A stretch of 45,259 bases of DNA from Treponema sp. (GTDB lineage: Bacteria > Spirochaetota > Spirochaetia > Treponematales > Treponemataceae): positions 1 to 45,259 of the forward strand of contig JAEDDW010000008.1 of assembly GCA_016293645.1 (NCBI GenBank), in the 5' to 3' direction. Both the position numbers and the translations under genes were made by a program. The notes beneath the pieces are model-generated. The model did no database searches and was not told where the DNA came from. It saw only the letters and a list, made by a program, of their open reading frames with translations. Below are positions 1-7,221 of this stretch, piece after piece. How positions within the stretch are numbered: the stretch's first letter is position 1; every line of letters begins with the position of its first letter.

Positions 1-323
1 TAGCGGTTCCAGAGTGTGCGTACTACAGCACGGATAACATCGTTGAGACCTGGGCAAAGACCGCCGCAAGTACAGATACCTGCTGTTACATGTTCTGGAT
101 TGAAGTAGATGTATTCACGAGGACCGGCCTTTTCAAGGTGGTTTGCTTCTGGAGTGATTGCTTCTGGTTTTTCATCATAAGAATTAACTACACGGCGGAC
201 ATAAGCATCATCACGAACGAATGTTGCGCGGAAATCACCGTGATGCCGTGAAAGTTCAATTGGAGACTTGATCTTGCATTCTCCAAGATTTGTAACTGAA
301 AAATCGTATTCTAATCCTGCCAT
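1..323 (-). CDS. 6-phosphofructokinase, N-terminal part (runs off left edge)
   Basis: Only the first 107 codons are in the window. Translation of the minus strand from the ATG at 321-323 ends in the motif GGLCPGLNDVIR, the nucleotide-binding glycine-rich loop of the group of phosphofructokinases typical of spirochaetes and plants (ATP- or PPi-dependent). The enzyme phosphorylates fructose 6-phosphate in glycolysis in the cytoplasm. The about 80 residues before this loop fit the N-terminal extension of that group. A TGAGG ribosome binding site lies 7 nt before the ATG, with a promoter behind it at 356-384. Family assignment rests on this one motif. ATP versus PPi use cannot be told, because the deciding residues lie outside the window. 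Confidence 0.75.
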   Translation of the reverse strand, partial: MAGLEYDFSVTNLGECKIKSPIELSRHHGDFRATFVRDDAYVRRVVNSYDEKPEAITPEANHLEKAGPREYIYFNPEHVTAGICTCGGLCPGLNDVIRAVVRTLWNR

Positions 324-355
324 AGGAAACCTCAAAAGTAAAAAAGATTGCTATA

Positions 356-384
356 ATTATAGAAAGAATATTACTTAAATTCAA
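356..384 (-). promoter_or_regulatory. Promoter of the phosphofructokinase gene
   Basis: On the minus strand TTGAAT, a 17-nt spacer and a perfect TATAAT (356-361) precede the gene. The predicted transcript has a leader of about 25-30 nt with a TGAGG Shine-Dalgarno sequence. This is the ordinary leadered design and contrasts with the leaderless promoters elsewhere in the window. Confidence 0.65.
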
Positions 385-449
385 GTTGTCGGCCACTAAT
401 AAAATGATATAAGTTATATTCAAGCAAAACCGGATATGTTTCGTGCAAC

Positions 450-478
450 TTGCATTTTTGTATGTTTTTTTTTAATTT
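450..478 (+). promoter_or_regulatory. Promoter of the lemA-TPM operon
   Basis: TTGCAT (450-455), a 17-nt spacer and TAATTT (473-478) lie upstream of the ATG at 499. The predicted leader is short but still contains AGAGG at 486-490. The match is moderate. Confidence 0.4.
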
Positions 479-498
479 TAAACACAGAGGTATCATAC

Positions 499-1089
499 AT
501 GAAGAAAATTTTTACAGCCATCGTTCTGGCAATCGCATCATCGTTCCTTCTTACAGGATGCGGATATAACGGACTTGTTGCCCAGAGGGAAGCCGTTGAG
601 CAGCAGTGGGCCAATGTGGAGAACCAGTACCAGAAGCGTGCGGATCTTGTTCCAAACCTTGTTGCAACCGTAAAGGGTTTTGCAAAGCACGAGGAAAAAG
701 TGTTTACGGAAATAGCGGAATCACGGGCAAAACTTGGAGGAAACGTTACGGTGGATTCTTCCATCACCGATGATCCTGAGAAATTCGCACAGTTCCAGAA
801 GACACAGAAGGAACTTGGAGCCGGTCTTGGACGTCTTCTTGCCCTTACTGAAAACTATCCGGAACTGAAGAGCAACACCAATTTCCTTGATCTGCAGAGC
901 CAGCTTGAAGGCATTGAGAACCGGATTTCAACCGAACGCAAAAGATACAACGATGCTGTCGGAGCCTACAACAAGGCGATCCAGATGTTTCCCGGGGCGA
1001 TCACGGCAAAGATGTTTCATTTTGAAAAGAAGGTCTATTTCCAGGCAGACGAGGGAACAAAGAAAGCCCCTTCCGTATCTTTTGACTAG
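499..1089 (+). CDS. lemA: LemA family lipoprotein
   Basis: The 196-residue product begins with a basic and hydrophobic signal ending in LLTGC, a lipobox, so the mature protein should be lipid-anchored through Cys22. The body carries the LemA signature (WANVENQYQKRADLVPNL, with FAKHEE and ALTENYPELK following) and is mostly helical, as in the family's four-helix fold. LemA proteins have no firmly established biochemical role. The frame is open from 436, but AGAGG at 486-490 and the signal peptide favour the ATG at 499. It is followed after 9 nt by two TPM-domain genes, a conserved arrangement that suggests one envelope complex. This is the family's usual length. Confidence 0.9.
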   Translation: MKKIFTAIVLAIASSFLLTGCGYNGLVAQREAVEQQWANVENQYQKRADLVPNLVATVKGFAKHEEKVFTEIAESRAKLGGNVTVDSSITDDPEKFAQFQKTQKELGAGLGRLLALTENYPELKSNTNFLDLQSQLEGIENRISTERKRYNDAVGAYNKAIQMFPGAITAKMFHFEKKVYFQADEGTKKAPSVSFD

Positions 1090-1098
1090 GATCTGAAT

Positions 1099-1794
1099 AT
1101 GACAAACAGACAGTTGAAAAAAAAGCTGAACCTTTCCGCAGCTGACCTTGAGGAAATCAGGAAGGCCGTCGCAAAGGCGGAAGACAGGACAAGCGGAGAA
1201 ATTGCCCTTGCGGTAACTGCGGAAAGCGACACCTATGCTGAATGGGAACATCTTGCAGCAGCCGGAACTGCCTTTGTGCTTTTCCTTTGTCTTTTTCCTT
1301 TGTCGCCACAGATCTACGAGTGGCTTTCATCGCGATTCTGGGGAATTGAACCCTGGTATCTGTCCTTGTTTTTCGCGGGTCTCTGTTCCGTAATGGTTGT
1401 AATACTTTACTTTCTGTACAATGTGCCGGCAATCGACGCCCTTGTGATTCCGTCTGAAATAAAAAAACGTGCGGTCACAGACAAGGCCTTCATGCATTTT
1501 GCAAAAAGCGGAATCTATGCGACTGAAAACCACTGCGGAATTCTTGTTTTTGTCTCATGGTTTGAAAAGCAGGTGAGGATCATAGCGGACGAAAACATCA
1601 GCAAAAAAGTTTCCTCAGATCTCTGGAACATAATCGCCGACGAGATCACCGAAAATCTTGGAAAAGGAAATGCGAGGGAAGCTTTTCTTTCAGCCGTGGA
1701 AAAATGTTCCGTGCTTCTTGAGGAAAATTTTCCTTCCGACGGAACAAAGAAAAACCAGCTTTACGACGGCCTTGTGATACTGGAGGATAAATAA
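1099..1794 (+). CDS. TPM domain membrane protein
   Basis: The 231-residue protein has an N-terminal segment with SGEIALAV (about residues 34-41), matching the start of the TPM (TLP18.3/Psb32/MOLO-1) fold. Two hydrophobic helices follow at about residues 50-72 and 84-113, and then a second soluble part containing HCGILVFVSWFEKQVRIIADE, which continues the fold. So the membrane segments split or interrupt the TPM domain. Some TPM proteins have phosphatase activity, but no function can be assigned here. The ATG follows AGGATCTG and lies 9 nt after lemA. The stop is 1 nt before the next ATG, so the three genes form one operon. Confidence 0.8.
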   Translation: MTNRQLKKKLNLSAADLEEIRKAVAKAEDRTSGEIALAVTAESDTYAEWEHLAAAGTAFVLFLCLFPLSPQIYEWLSSRFWGIEPWYLSLFFAGLCSVMVVILYFLYNVPAIDALVIPSEIKKRAVTDKAFMHFAKSGIYATENHCGILVFVSWFEKQVRIIADENISKKVSSDLWNIIADEITENLGKGNAREAFLSAVEKCSVLLEENFPSDGTKKNQLYDGLVILEDK

Positions 1795-1795
1795 A

Positions 1796-2662
1796 ATGTC
1801 CAGCAGACAGAACAATTCCTTTGCGGGAATCCTCATTCTTTTGTTTTTCATGATCGGAGTTCCAAGTTTCATCGTCAAAGAGGTGACGGGACAGCCGGAA
1901 CATAAGACAGCTGCCGTAAGATCTGTTTCATCACATGAGGATCCTTCCGGCACCTTCAGTTTTTCCTCTCCCGTTGTGGATGCTGCCGGAGTAATGTCAC
2001 CGTCATCACGTTCGGAACTTGAATCTTTTCTGGTGGCCCTCAACGCTACAAAGGGAATCCAGATAGGTGTTCTTATTGTCAGCGATATGGATGGTGAGGA
2101 CATCGAGTCTTTCAGCATGCGCCATGCGGAACAGTGGAAGCTTGGGATCAAAGGCGTGGACAACGGAGCTCTTCTTGTTGTCGCCATGAAGGAACATGGT
2201 GTTCGCATAGAAACAGGTTATGGCGCGGAAGGAGTTCTCACTGACGCAAAATGTGCCCGCATTCTCCGCAACATCATTGTTCCGGCCTTCAAATCCGGAG
2301 ATTACGAAAAGGGAATTTCTGATGGGGTGAAGACAATGGCAGCGATCATCTCACAGGATGAGTCCATGGTCAAGGCTGAGGAAACCATTTCTGAAAGGAA
2401 ATCCCGTGGAAATACGATACCTGTTCCTGTCGTGCTGTTCATAATCGTCTGGGTCGCAATGCTTTTCGGGGCTTTGACTTCAACAGTAAGAAGAAGCCGT
2501 GGTGGGATTTTCTTTGTGCCTGTCGGTGGTTTTGGCCGCGGTCATTGGGATGACCATCATGGTTCCGGTGGTTTCGGCGGTAGCAGCGGCGGATTTGGTG
2601 GTGGAGGTTTCAGCGGCGGCGGCGGAAGTTTTGGCGGCGGCGGTGCTTCATCTTCATGGTAA
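1796..2662 (+). CDS. YgcG-type TPM domain protein with Gly-rich tail
   Basis: The 288-residue product has an N-terminal hydrophobic segment (about 9-28), a TPM domain at about 60-190 (VVDAAGVMS, IQIGVLIVSD, NGALLVVAMKEHGVRIETGYG), a second transmembrane helix near 203-223, and a glycine/serine-rich C-terminus ending in SSSW. This is the typical YgcG layout: exported domain, membrane anchor, flexible Gly tail. The start is 1 nt after the previous stop, so translation is probably coupled. It is the last gene of the LemA-TPM-TPM operon. A role in envelope homeostasis is inferred from the family and is not shown by the sequence. Confidence 0.85.
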   Translation: MSSRQNNSFAGILILLFFMIGVPSFIVKEVTGQPEHKTAAVRSVSSHEDPSGTFSFSSPVVDAAGVMSPSSRSELESFLVALNATKGIQIGVLIVSDMDGEDIESFSMRHAEQWKLGIKGVDNGALLVVAMKEHGVRIETGYGAEGVLTDAKCARILRNIIVPAFKSGDYEKGISDGVKTMAAIISQDESMVKAEETISERKSRGNTIPVPVVLFIIVWVAMLFGALTSTVRRSRGGIFFVPVGGFGRGHWDDHHGSGGFGGSSGGFGGGGFSGGGGSFGGGGASSSW

Positions 2663-2666
2663 ATAA

Positions 2667-2796
2667 AAAAGGGGCTGTCCAATAAGTATTCATGCCATGG
2701 TCATTGCACCGCAATGTCGAAATGACCAACAGCACTATCTATGGTGGTTTCGACTGTGCTCAACCACCCTGAATTTACTTTTGGGACAGCCCTTTT
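2667..2796. repeat. MITE-like inverted-repeat element, copy 1
   Basis: The ends are inverted repeats (AAAAGGGGCTGTCC and GGGACAGCCCTTTT). The left arm, with AATAAGTATTCATGCCA, matches the reverse complement of the right arm of the copy at 9182-9335, so the two copies lie in opposite orientation. It fills the whole gap between the convergent TPM operon and cheB. The A/T-flanked stem probably also serves as a bidirectional terminator. No coding capacity is seen. Confidence 0.75.
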
Positions 2797-2821
2797 ATTT
2801 TGTGCAATTCAATGTCTGTTT

Positions 2822-4024
2822 TTATTTTGAGTGTTCCCTGACAATCTTGCTTATTTCTTCGGCCATCTTTTCAAGCGGAACCTGTTTCTGGACGGCACCA
2901 AGTTCAAAGGCTACGCGAGGCATTCCGTATACGACAGATGACTCTTCATCCTGACCCAATGTCCATGCTCCCTGTTTCCTCATTTCGGCAAGCTGGGCTG
3001 CACCATCGCGTCCCATTCCTGTCATGATTACTCCAAGAGCTCTGTTCTGGTAGATTTTTGCACAGCTTTCAAAAAGCCAGTCGGCAGAAGGTCTGTGACC
3101 ATTGCGCAGGTCAGCCTTGGACAGTCTGATTACGTTGCAGAGTGTCGATTTCTCGATGACGATGTGGAAGTCACCCGGTGCAATGTAAATCTGTCCCGGA
3201 TGGATTGGATCTCCGTCTTCCGCTTCCTTTACGTTCAAAGGACATATTCTGTCCAAACTTGCTGCGAATTCCTTTGTGAATCCTGCCGGCATATGCTGAA
3301 CTACAAGAATCGGCTTTGGGAACTTTGGATCGATGTTCTTGAAGACTTCACGCAATGCATTTGGTCCGCCTGTTGAGATTCCCAGGACAACGATGTCGAT
3401 CTGACCACCGTCACGCAACGGAGTGATTACTTCCGGCTCCTTCTTTTTTGCAGAAGAAGAAAAAAGTGTAGGGGAGAAAGCTGGTTCGCTCTTTGTCGTT
3501 GCCATCTCCTTTGGCTTTTCAATGATTCCGTCTTTTACAGCCTGTGCCTCAATTTCCTTGAGTTTAGCCTGCTGCATGTAGTGTTCGGCAATCGGAATCT
3601 GTTTTCCGTGAATGCGTGCGTATCTTCCGCCGTAAGATGCTGTCTTTTCAATGATGGAACTTCCAACTGAGGAAATGCTTGAAGATGTGGATCCTGATGG
3701 CTTTGTGATGAAGTCGCTTGCGCCAAGTTCGAGACATTTCATTGTGACGGAAGCGCCTTCTGTTGCGATTGATGAAAGGATTACTACAGGAATTTTGATT
3801 CCAAGCTTTTTTCTTTCCTCAAGAAACTGAACTCCGTTCATTTCAGGCATTTCGATATCAAGAAGAATCATATCCGGTTTGAGTGTGTCCAGTTTCTGGA
3901 GCGCGAATTTTCCATTCATTGCGGTTCCGCAGACTTTCATTCCTTCTGTTCCATCGATGATGCGTGAAATAAGGTTTCTCATCAATGCTGAGTCATCACA
4001 TACAAGTACTTCAATTTCATCCAT
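2822..4024 (-). CDS. cheB: CheB, protein-glutamate methylesterase
   Basis: The 400-residue response regulator has an N-terminal receiver domain (D10-D11, phospho-acceptor D56 in LLDIEMPEMNG, K108) and a C-terminal methylesterase domain with the catalytic triad S217 (GISTGGP), H244 (VQHMPAGFT) and D340 (GMGRDG). The spacing matches characterised CheB. It removes methyl groups from, and deamidates, chemoreceptor glutamates, opposing CheR in adaptation. The linker (about 110-205) is long and rich in Ser, Lys and Glu. A strong AGAGAGG lies before the ATG at 4022-4024. A terminator separates it from cheR upstream. No chemoreceptor, cheA or cheW gene is in the window. Confidence 0.97.
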   Translation of the reverse strand: MDEIEVLVCDDSALMRNLISRIIDGTEGMKVCGTAMNGKFALQKLDTLKPDMILLDIEMPEMNGVQFLEERKKLGIKIPVVILSSIATEGASVTMKCLELGASDFITKPSGSTSSSISSVGSSIIEKTASYGGRYARIHGKQIPIAEHYMQQAKLKEIEAQAVKDGIIEKPKEMATTKSEPAFSPTLFSSSAKKKEPEVITPLRDGGQIDIVVLGISTGGPNALREVFKNIDPKFPKPILVVQHMPAGFTKEFAASLDRICPLNVKEAEDGDPIHPGQIYIAPGDFHIVIEKSTLCNVIRLSKADLRNGHRPSADWLFESCAKIYQNRALGVIMTGMGRDGAAQLAEMRKQGAWTLGQDEESSVVYGMPRVAFELGAVQKQVPLEKMAEEISKIVREHSK

Positions 4025-4044
4025 ATCAAACCTCTCTTGTATAA

Positions 4045-4080
4045 TAAAAACGGCTGCCGGAAAGCAACCAGTCAGCCGTC
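4045..4080 (-). terminator. Rho-independent terminator after cheR, overlapping the cheB promoter
   Basis: Reading the minus strand, ACGGCTG (4073-4079) pairs with CAGCCGT (4050-4056) and is followed by TTTTTATTATA. The stem is 7 bp with an about 16-nt loop. The loop holds TTGCTT, and the T-tract holds TATTAT/TTATAC at -35/-10 spacing, so the cheB promoter appears to be built into the cheR terminator. Confidence 0.55.
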
Positions 4081-4098
4081 ATTTAATTTTGGTTCTGT

Positions 4099-4917
4099 CT
4101 AAACTTCGTTCTTTTGGTAAAGACAGGCCCAAGGTGTTTTTAAGAACTCAAACTTCGTGTCCATTCCGAACAAACTTTCAGAGTGACCGATGAAAAGGTA
4201 TGAATTCTTTGCCATTGACTTCCAGAAGTTGTCAATCGTGTTTTTCTGGGCAGGTTCATCAAAGTAGATGAGTACGTTGCGGCAGAAAACGATGTCAAGA
4301 TTTCTGGCACCCATGTCGAAACGCAGGTTATGGTAGTCAAATTTTATTGTCTTCATGACGTCTGGCTTAACCTGATAACCTTTGTCTGTCTTTGTGAAGT
4401 AAGAAGCAAGGTAATTCTGTGGAATGCCGGAAACACGTGAATCTGGATAGAATCCCTGCTGTCCGACCAGGAGGGACTTGAGGGAAATGTCCGAAGCGAT
4501 GATTTCAAAAGTATAAGGAGCCGGAAGCTTGTCTTTGAGAAGCATGGCAAGTGTATATGGTTCCTCGCCAGTTGAACATCCGGCGCTCCATATCCTTATC
4601 TTCGTGTCGCCTGTTTTCTTCTTGTTTTCAATTACATGCGGAATGACATAATTGATAAGGGCATCAAAGTGCGGCTGATTACGGAAGAATCTTGTAAGGT
4701 TCGTTGTAATACTGTCCAGGAAGAGCTTGAATTCTTCCTTGTCGCTTGTAATGAGCTTATAATAGGCTTCAAGACTGTCCAAATTCTTGTCGCGCAGGCG
4801 TTCCTTCAGTCTGCTGTCGAGAATTGAGCGGTTTGTTTCTGAGAATGTGATTCCGCTTGAATCGTAAATTAATTTCCTGAACTCGTTGAATTGTGAGTCT
4901 GTAAGCAAATCTGACAT
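4099..4917 (-). CDS. cheR: CheR, chemoreceptor glutamate methyltransferase
   Basis: The 272-residue protein has the small helical CheR N-domain (residues 1-80, with TTNLTRFFRNQPHF at the junction) and the SAM-binding domain with WSAGCSTGEEPYTLA, and later CRNVLIYFD, both hallmark motifs. It methylates conserved glutamates of methyl-accepting chemotaxis proteins using SAM. Length is normal. No Shine-Dalgarno sequence precedes the ATG. Instead a TATAAT box ends 7 nt upstream (see 4925-4953), so the mRNA is probably leaderless. It is paired with cheB, the opposing adaptation enzyme, but a terminator lies between them. Confidence 0.97.
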   Translation of the reverse strand: MSDLLTDSQFNEFRKLIYDSSGITFSETNRSILDSRLKERLRDKNLDSLEAYYKLITSDKEEFKLFLDSITTNLTRFFRNQPHFDALINYVIPHVIENKKKTGDTKIRIWSAGCSTGEEPYTLAMLLKDKLPAPYTFEIIASDISLKSLLVGQQGFYPDSRVSGIPQNYLASYFTKTDKGYQVKPDVMKTIKFDYHNLRFDMGARNLDIVFCRNVLIYFDEPAQKNTIDNFWKSMAKNSYLFIGHSESLFGMDTKFEFLKTPWACLYQKNEV

Positions 4918-4924
4918 AGAGACA

Positions 4925-4953
4925 ATTATATAACGGTAAATTCGATTTGTAAA
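4925..4953 (-). promoter_or_regulatory. Leaderless-type promoter of cheR
   Basis: TTTACA, a 17-nt spacer and TATAAT stand on the minus strand. Only 7 nt separate the -10 box from the ATG, so transcription should begin at or next to the start codon. No ribosome binding site is present. Confidence 0.6.
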
Positions 4954-5026
4954 CTTTTAGAAAAAATTCTTAAGAAATTTATTAAGATTAAAAGGTTCTA
5001 TGGGGCAAGAAATCAAAGCCAGGTAT

Positions 5027-5097
5027 CACGATTGCCGCAGCAATCGTGCGGCCAAACTTATTAAGTAGGTTGATTGTACTAGACAACGGTTTGGCCG
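5027..5097. repeat. Nested hairpins downstream of the M23 peptidase gene
   Basis: CACGATTGC / GCAATCGTG form a perfect 9-bp stem with a 4-nt loop (5027-5048). It is followed by CGGCCAAAC (5049-5057), whose exact inverse GTTTGGCCG lies at 5089-5097. The site sits between the peptidase gene's 3' end and the cheR promoter. It may act as a terminator for the peptidase transcript, though no T-run follows. The GCAATCG core resembles hairpin A of the composite repeats elsewhere. Confidence 0.5.
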
Positions 5098-5098
5098 G

Positions 5099-6052
5099 TT
5101 ATTTCCACAGATTGGCAGGATTTACTGAACGGCCGTTCTTATAGACTGCAAAATGGAGATGAGGACCAGTGCTCATTCCTGTGTTGCCAACCTTTCCAAT
5201 TCTTGTGTTTGTGTCTACAAAGGTACCTTTGCTTATAGTTATTTCGCTCATGTGGCCGTAAAGGGTCTGGTAACCTGAGTGGTGGGCTACGACGACATAA
5301 TTTCCGTATACATCACTCCAGCCTGCTGTAACAACTTTGCCTGGGAGAGCCGCGTAGATGCTTGTTCCTTTTGCGCAGGCCATGTCGATTCCGCCGTGGT
5401 ATGTTCTCTTTGATGAATCAAAAGGATTCTTGCGCCATCCGAACATGGACGTGAAATAATAGCGTGATTTGATCGGGCGTGTGAAAAGGTCGCCGTTTAT
5501 TTCCTGTCTTGTGACCCAGTCCAGTTCCGCATAAGGAACGAAAAGGGATTTTCCGGCTTTAAGAGGCTCTTCCAGTCCGATATGATTGACTGAAGAACAT
5601 TTTTCAGCTTCAACCTTGTATTTTTCTGCGATCGTTGCGACTGTTTCCCCGTCCTTGCGCACTGTGTAGAGAATTCCAGGCATCGAAGGAATCTTGAGGT
5701 ACTGACCGATCTGGATGAGGCGTGAGGAATGAATGTTGTTTACGCTGATGATGGTGTCCTGTGTGATTCCGAATTCATCCGCAATAAAACCGATCATGTC
5801 GCCTTTCTTTACGCGGTATGAAATGTATGAAAGTTCACTGTCATCCTGTGATAGATTTTCTTCGCTGAAATTGAAAATGGATGCGTCTGCGGCGATTTCC
5901 TCTTCAATAGGGTTTGAAACCTGGGAGTCGAAGCCACCGCGACCGTTTGAGTTGTTGAAATGCAGAATTCCGAAGGTAATTCCTGTAATAAAAGCGGCGA
6001 TTCCAAACACCGCTACACCGCATACAATACCTAATTTTAAATATTTTTTCAT
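5099..6052 (-). CDS. Membrane-anchored LysM and M23 (LytM-like) peptidase
   Basis: The 317-residue product starts with a basic segment and a transmembrane anchor (about residues 5-34). Two LysM repeats follow (YRVKKGDMIGFIADEF..., YTVRKDGETVATIAEKY...), then an M23 domain with the zinc motif HGGID and the catalytic GPHLHF. It should bind peptidoglycan and cut peptide cross-links, or act as a division/elongation factor, in the periplasm. The frame is open to 6094, but a promoter with its -10 box at 6062-6067 would exclude upstream starts, which supports the ATG at 6050-6052. It lies 90 nt after rlmE. All metal ligands look intact, so it is probably active. Confidence 0.9.
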   Translation of the reverse strand: MKKYLKLGIVCGVAVFGIAAFITGITFGILHFNNSNGRGGFDSQVSNPIEEEIAADASIFNFSEENLSQDDSELSYISYRVKKGDMIGFIADEFGITQDTIISVNNIHSSRLIQIGQYLKIPSMPGILYTVRKDGETVATIAEKYKVEAEKCSSVNHIGLEEPLKAGKSLFVPYAELDWVTRQEINGDLFTRPIKSRYYFTSMFGWRKNPFDSSKRTYHGGIDMACAKGTSIYAALPGKVVTAGWSDVYGNYVVVAHHSGYQTLYGHMSEITISKGTFVDTNTRIGKVGNTGMSTGPHLHFAVYKNGRSVNPANLWK

Positions 6053-6061
6053 TTTGTACTT

Positions 6062-6090
6062 ATTATACCACATATTCAGCAAATCCTCAA
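6062..6090 (-). promoter_or_regulatory. Leaderless-type promoter of the M23 peptidase gene
   Basis: TTGAGG, a 17-nt spacer and a perfect TATAAT lie on the minus strand, with 9 nt between the -10 box and the ATG at 6052. This sets the start codon used here. Confidence 0.5.
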
Positions 6091-6142
6091 ACAAAAGTTT
6101 CTGTCAAGCAATAAGATTTCAGGCGGAACCCCCGATGCCGGC

Positions 6143-6745
6143 CTACTTTTTCCCGAGGCCGATCAGGTAAGTTTCAAAGGACTCTTGTCGGCAGGCTTCC
6201 GGTTTGAATCCTTTTGCCTGGGTAAAAACTTCCCTCATTTTCATGAGAAGCTTCTGCTGGTCTCCGTTCTGGAAGATTTTCACACAGAAATTGGCACCCG
6301 GCTTGAGCATTGTCTGTGCATACCAGATTGCCATCTCAACAAGAGCCTTGGATCGCAGGGTGTCCACGGTTCTGTTGCCCGTCGTAAGTGGAGCCGCATC
6401 ACAGACTACAAGGTCGTACGGTCCCTGGGCTTTTATCTGCTCGCGGATTTCTTCGCTTAAAAGGTCACCCTGGAAAAAAACAAGGTTGTCTGCCCTGACG
6501 TCCTTTGCAAGAGGGTTGAGGTCACATGAAACGACTTTCCCCGTGGAACTGATGTTGCGCAAAAGCCAGGTAGTCCAGCTGCCAGGAGCGGCACCAAGGT
6601 CAAGTACAACACTGCTTTTCTTGAGCATTCCGAATTTCTGGTCGATTTCCTGCAGCTTGTATACGCTGCGAGCTGGGTATCCTTCCTTGAAGGCTTTCTG
6701 TGACCAATAGTCAGGTTTTGCATAACTGTTCTGTTTTGACGGCAT
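6143..6745 (-). CDS. rlmE: RlmE, 23S rRNA 2'-O-methyltransferase (Um2552)
   Basis: The 200-residue protein is a full FtsJ/RrmJ. The SAM site is LDLGAAPGSWTTWLL, and the catalytic tetrad K30 (SVYKL), D116 (CDAAP), K156 (CVKIF) and E191 (ETYLI) is displaced by exactly eight residues from E. coli K38-D124-K164-E199. It methylates the ribose of U2552 in the A-loop of 23S rRNA during late 50S assembly. No strong SD is visible. A TATTAT box ends 4 nt before the ATG, but the -35 match is poor, so the promoter is uncertain. It precedes the peptidase gene on the same strand. Confidence 0.95.
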   Translation of the reverse strand: MPSKQNSYAKPDYWSQKAFKEGYPARSVYKLQEIDQKFGMLKKSSVVLDLGAAPGSWTTWLLRNISSTGKVVSCDLNPLAKDVRADNLVFFQGDLLSEEIREQIKAQGPYDLVVCDAAPLTTGNRTVDTLRSKALVEMAIWYAQTMLKPGANFCVKIFQNGDQQKLLMKMREVFTQAKGFKPEACRQESFETYLIGLGKK

Positions 6746-6873
6746 GCATATAATATCGGAAAGTAAATGAATGCTATTTAGGAAATATTCAAAAATCGGC
6801 TCCCGCCCAAAGTTTACTAGGCCGCCTATACAAGAATCTGGGTCATCAGAAAATAACCGCAGGGTACTTCGAC

Positions 6874-6948
6874 ATGCTCAGCAGCCCTGCGTATCCAAAT
6901 GCTCAGCAGCCCTGCACGTCCAAATTCTCAGCAGACCTGCGTACGCAT
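6874..6948. repeat. Three tandem 25-bp repeats
   Basis: Units start at 6874, 6899 and 6924. The shared core is CTCAGCAG(C/A)CCTGC. Units 1 and 2 are nearly identical and unit 3 has diverged. The block directly follows a CTTCGACATGCTCAG motif (6867-6881) related to the GAGCGTAGTCGAA core of other repeats in this window. Confidence 0.7.
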
Positions 6949-6994
6949 CTACTGATACAAATGCTTCCGTCCAAAGTTTACTAGGCCGCCTATA

Positions 6995-7068
6995 CAAGAA
7001 TTGCCCAAGCAATTCTTGGGGCGAAAGTCAGGGCAGGTACCGGCATCTAAAGAGCAAGGCTTTCGCCC
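6995..7068 (-). repeat. Two-hairpin composite repeat, copy 1
   Basis: Hairpin A: CAAGAATTGC (6995-7004) and GCAATTCTTG (7009-7018), a 10-bp stem with a 4-nt loop. Hairpin B abuts it: GGGCGAAAG (7019-7027) and CTTTCGCCC (7060-7068), a 9-bp stem with a 32-nt loop. Relative to the copies at 17292 and 17607 it is on the opposite strand. Those copies share the GATGCCGGT loop sequence as well. Confidence 0.75.
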
Positions 7069-7144
7069 ATTGTAAAATACCGTCTAAAAATTATAAAATA
7101 CCGTCATTTTGAAGAAAATTTGTTGGAATTCACTGAAAATTTCG

Positions 7145-7173
7145 TTGTATATATAGGATAATATATTTATACT
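7145..7173 (+). promoter_or_regulatory. Promoter of the long-chain acyl-CoA synthetase gene
   Basis: TTGTAT (7145-7150), a 17-nt spacer and TATACT (7168-7173). It gives a leader of about 40 nt containing AGGGAG before the ATG at 7222, the normal SD-led design. Confidence 0.5.
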
Positions 7174-7221
7174 TTACAAAAATTTGGATTTTGTCATTTT
7201 AAGGACAGTCAGGGAGTCATT

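Larger units (their letters stand above)
6746..7144. other. Gene-free repeat region upstream of the acyl-CoA synthetase gene
   Basis: About 400 nt without a convincing gene. It holds a 31-bp perfect direct repeat (6807-6837 and 6971-7001, starting CCAAAGTTTACTAGG), three tandem 25-bp units (6874-6948) and one copy of the two-hairpin repeat (6995-7068). A small open frame across 6771-7112 follows the repeats and has no SD or coding character. Confidence 0.7.

Noticed and set aside
436..498. Upstream start of lemA at 436
   Set aside because: It would put a second hydrophobic stretch before the lipobox signal peptide. AGAGG at 486-490 fits 499.
6204..6710. 168-codon plus-strand open frame
   Set aside because: It lies wholly antisense to rlmE, whose catalytic tetrad is intact. 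It has no SD and no protein-like pattern.
6746..6760. Leaderless promoter for rlmE
   Set aside because: TATTAT ends only 4 nt from the ATG and no -35 match is found at 16-18 nt.
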